A stretch of 64,000 nucleotides of DNA, from contig VZRR01006730.1 in assembly GCA_013398015.1 (NCBI GenBank), positions 834,746 to 898,745 on the forward strand, in the 5' to 3' direction. The position numbers and the translations under genes were made by a program. A model generated the notes under the pieces. It saw nothing but the letters and a program-made list of their open reading frames with translations, did not search any database and was not told where the DNA came from. Below, one piece after another: positions 63,727 through 64,000 of the stretch. Position 1 is the stretch's first letter; each line of letters starts with the position of its first letter. Source of the stretch: Oreocharis arfaki (taxonomy: Eukaryota > Chordata > Aves > Passeriformes > Paramythiidae).

Positions 63727-64000
63727 TCAGTGAGGATAATGCTTCCTATCAGCGGCCCCCCTTCCCATCACCTCTCCACTAAACTGGTAGGTCAGCTTCT
63801 TCTTGACTTTCTTGACCTCTCCTGTCTTGCCATAGTTTCTCAAAGCCCGTGCCATCTTCTGGTAGGTCATTTTCTTGCGATTGCCTTTCTGGATGCCCCA
63901 GCGATGCGCCAATGCTTCTTTGTGTTTGGAGGAGAACTGGAAAGTACCTTTTTCCTTGTCCACCCACCAAATGCTGTCCTTCATGTCCCCACTGCGAAGA
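63727..64000 (-). CDS. SPI1: SPI1 (PU.1), C-terminal ETS-domain exon, partial
   Basis: Transcription factor of the ETS family controlling myeloid and B-cell genes by binding purine-rich GGAA sites. The exon runs off the right edge. Visible are 90 codons: LRSGD, MKDSIWWVDKEKGTFQFSSK, HKEALAHRWGIQKGNRKK, the recognition helix MTYQKMARALRNYGKTG with the DNA-contacting arginines, VKKVKKKLTYQF, and a C-terminal tail ending RKHYPH before TGA (63729-63727). HRWGIQKGNRKK and GEVKKVKKKL distinguish SPI1 from SPIC. It lies upstream of MYBPC3 in the same orientation, as in mammals. The DNA-binding region is nearly identical to the mammalian one; the last dozen residues diverge. Confidence 0.97.
   Translation of the reverse strand, partial: LRSGDMKDSIWWVDKEKGTFQFSSKHKEALAHRWGIQKGNRKKMTYQKMARALRNYGKTGEVKKVKKKLTYQFSGEVMGRGAADRKHYPH

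Noticed and set aside
63727..64000. Possibility that the ETS gene is SPIC or SPIB
   Set aside because: The residues around the recognition helix and the short tail after the ETS domain fit SPI1; SPIC has a different loop and a longer C-terminus.
1..64000. tRNA, rRNA, CRISPR, operon or phage-like system
   Set aside because: Nothing of this kind seen; the window is ordinary vertebrate split-gene DNA.

Overview
This window is vertebrate nuclear DNA, almost certainly avian. It is AT-rich and intron-rich, carries CR1 LINE fragments on both strands and an ERVL-like solo LTR, and its protein matches are close to the chicken orthologues as I remember them without being identical. Both genes recognised lie on the minus strand: most of MYBPC3 (cardiac myosin-binding protein C) at about 28-50453, and the last coding exon plus 3'UTR of SPI1 (PU.1) at about 63200-64000. 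SPI1 directly upstream of MYBPC3 in the same orientation is the order known from mammals.

MYBPC3 was assembled by hand from splice signals. Twenty-nine coding exons join in one uninterrupted frame of 3181 nt (1060 codons plus 1 nt). They cover C0, the linker, C1, the phosphorylatable M motif, C2-C5 (with the cardiac C5 insertion), Fn3 domains C6 and C7, and Ig domain C8. The rest (C9, C10, stop codon, 3'UTR) lies off the left edge. Two exons are only 3 nt long (32072-32074 and 25883-25885). They occupy the ordinal positions 10 and 14, as the two 3-nt exons of human MYBPC3 do, and each restores conserved residues.

The most interesting signal is inside intron 25 (8082-9966). There a muscle-type TATA/MEF2 sequence and an M-CAT box precede an open exon of about 300 nt. 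Its first ATG opens 70 acidic, disordered codons ending in the phase needed to splice to exon 26. The predicted product would be C7-C8-C9-C10 behind a unique N-terminus, which is the layout of MyBP-H, made from the MYBPC3 locus. A second candidate is an alternative first exon (49529-49556) with its own ATG, a perfect donor and the phase of exon 1, giving another N-terminus before C0.

Region by region: 1-27 intron 29; 28-10155 exons 29-25 (C8 back to C6) with an LTR in intron 28 and the candidate internal promoter in intron 25; 10156-20690 exons 24-17 with a CR1 copy in intron 23; 20691-28001 exons 16-11; 28002-41500 exons 10-2; 41501-50428 the 8.9-kb intron 1; 50429-50670 exon 1 and a candidate promoter; 50671-63200 intergenic DNA with a 2-kb CR1 copy, two smaller CR1 pieces, a TGTTA microsatellite and a CTCF-like motif; 63201-64000 the SPI1 3'UTR, with a miR-155 seed match and a hairpin, and the SPI1 ETS-domain exon. 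The genes are neighbours, not a pathway: one acts in the cardiac sarcomere and the other in blood-cell transcription.
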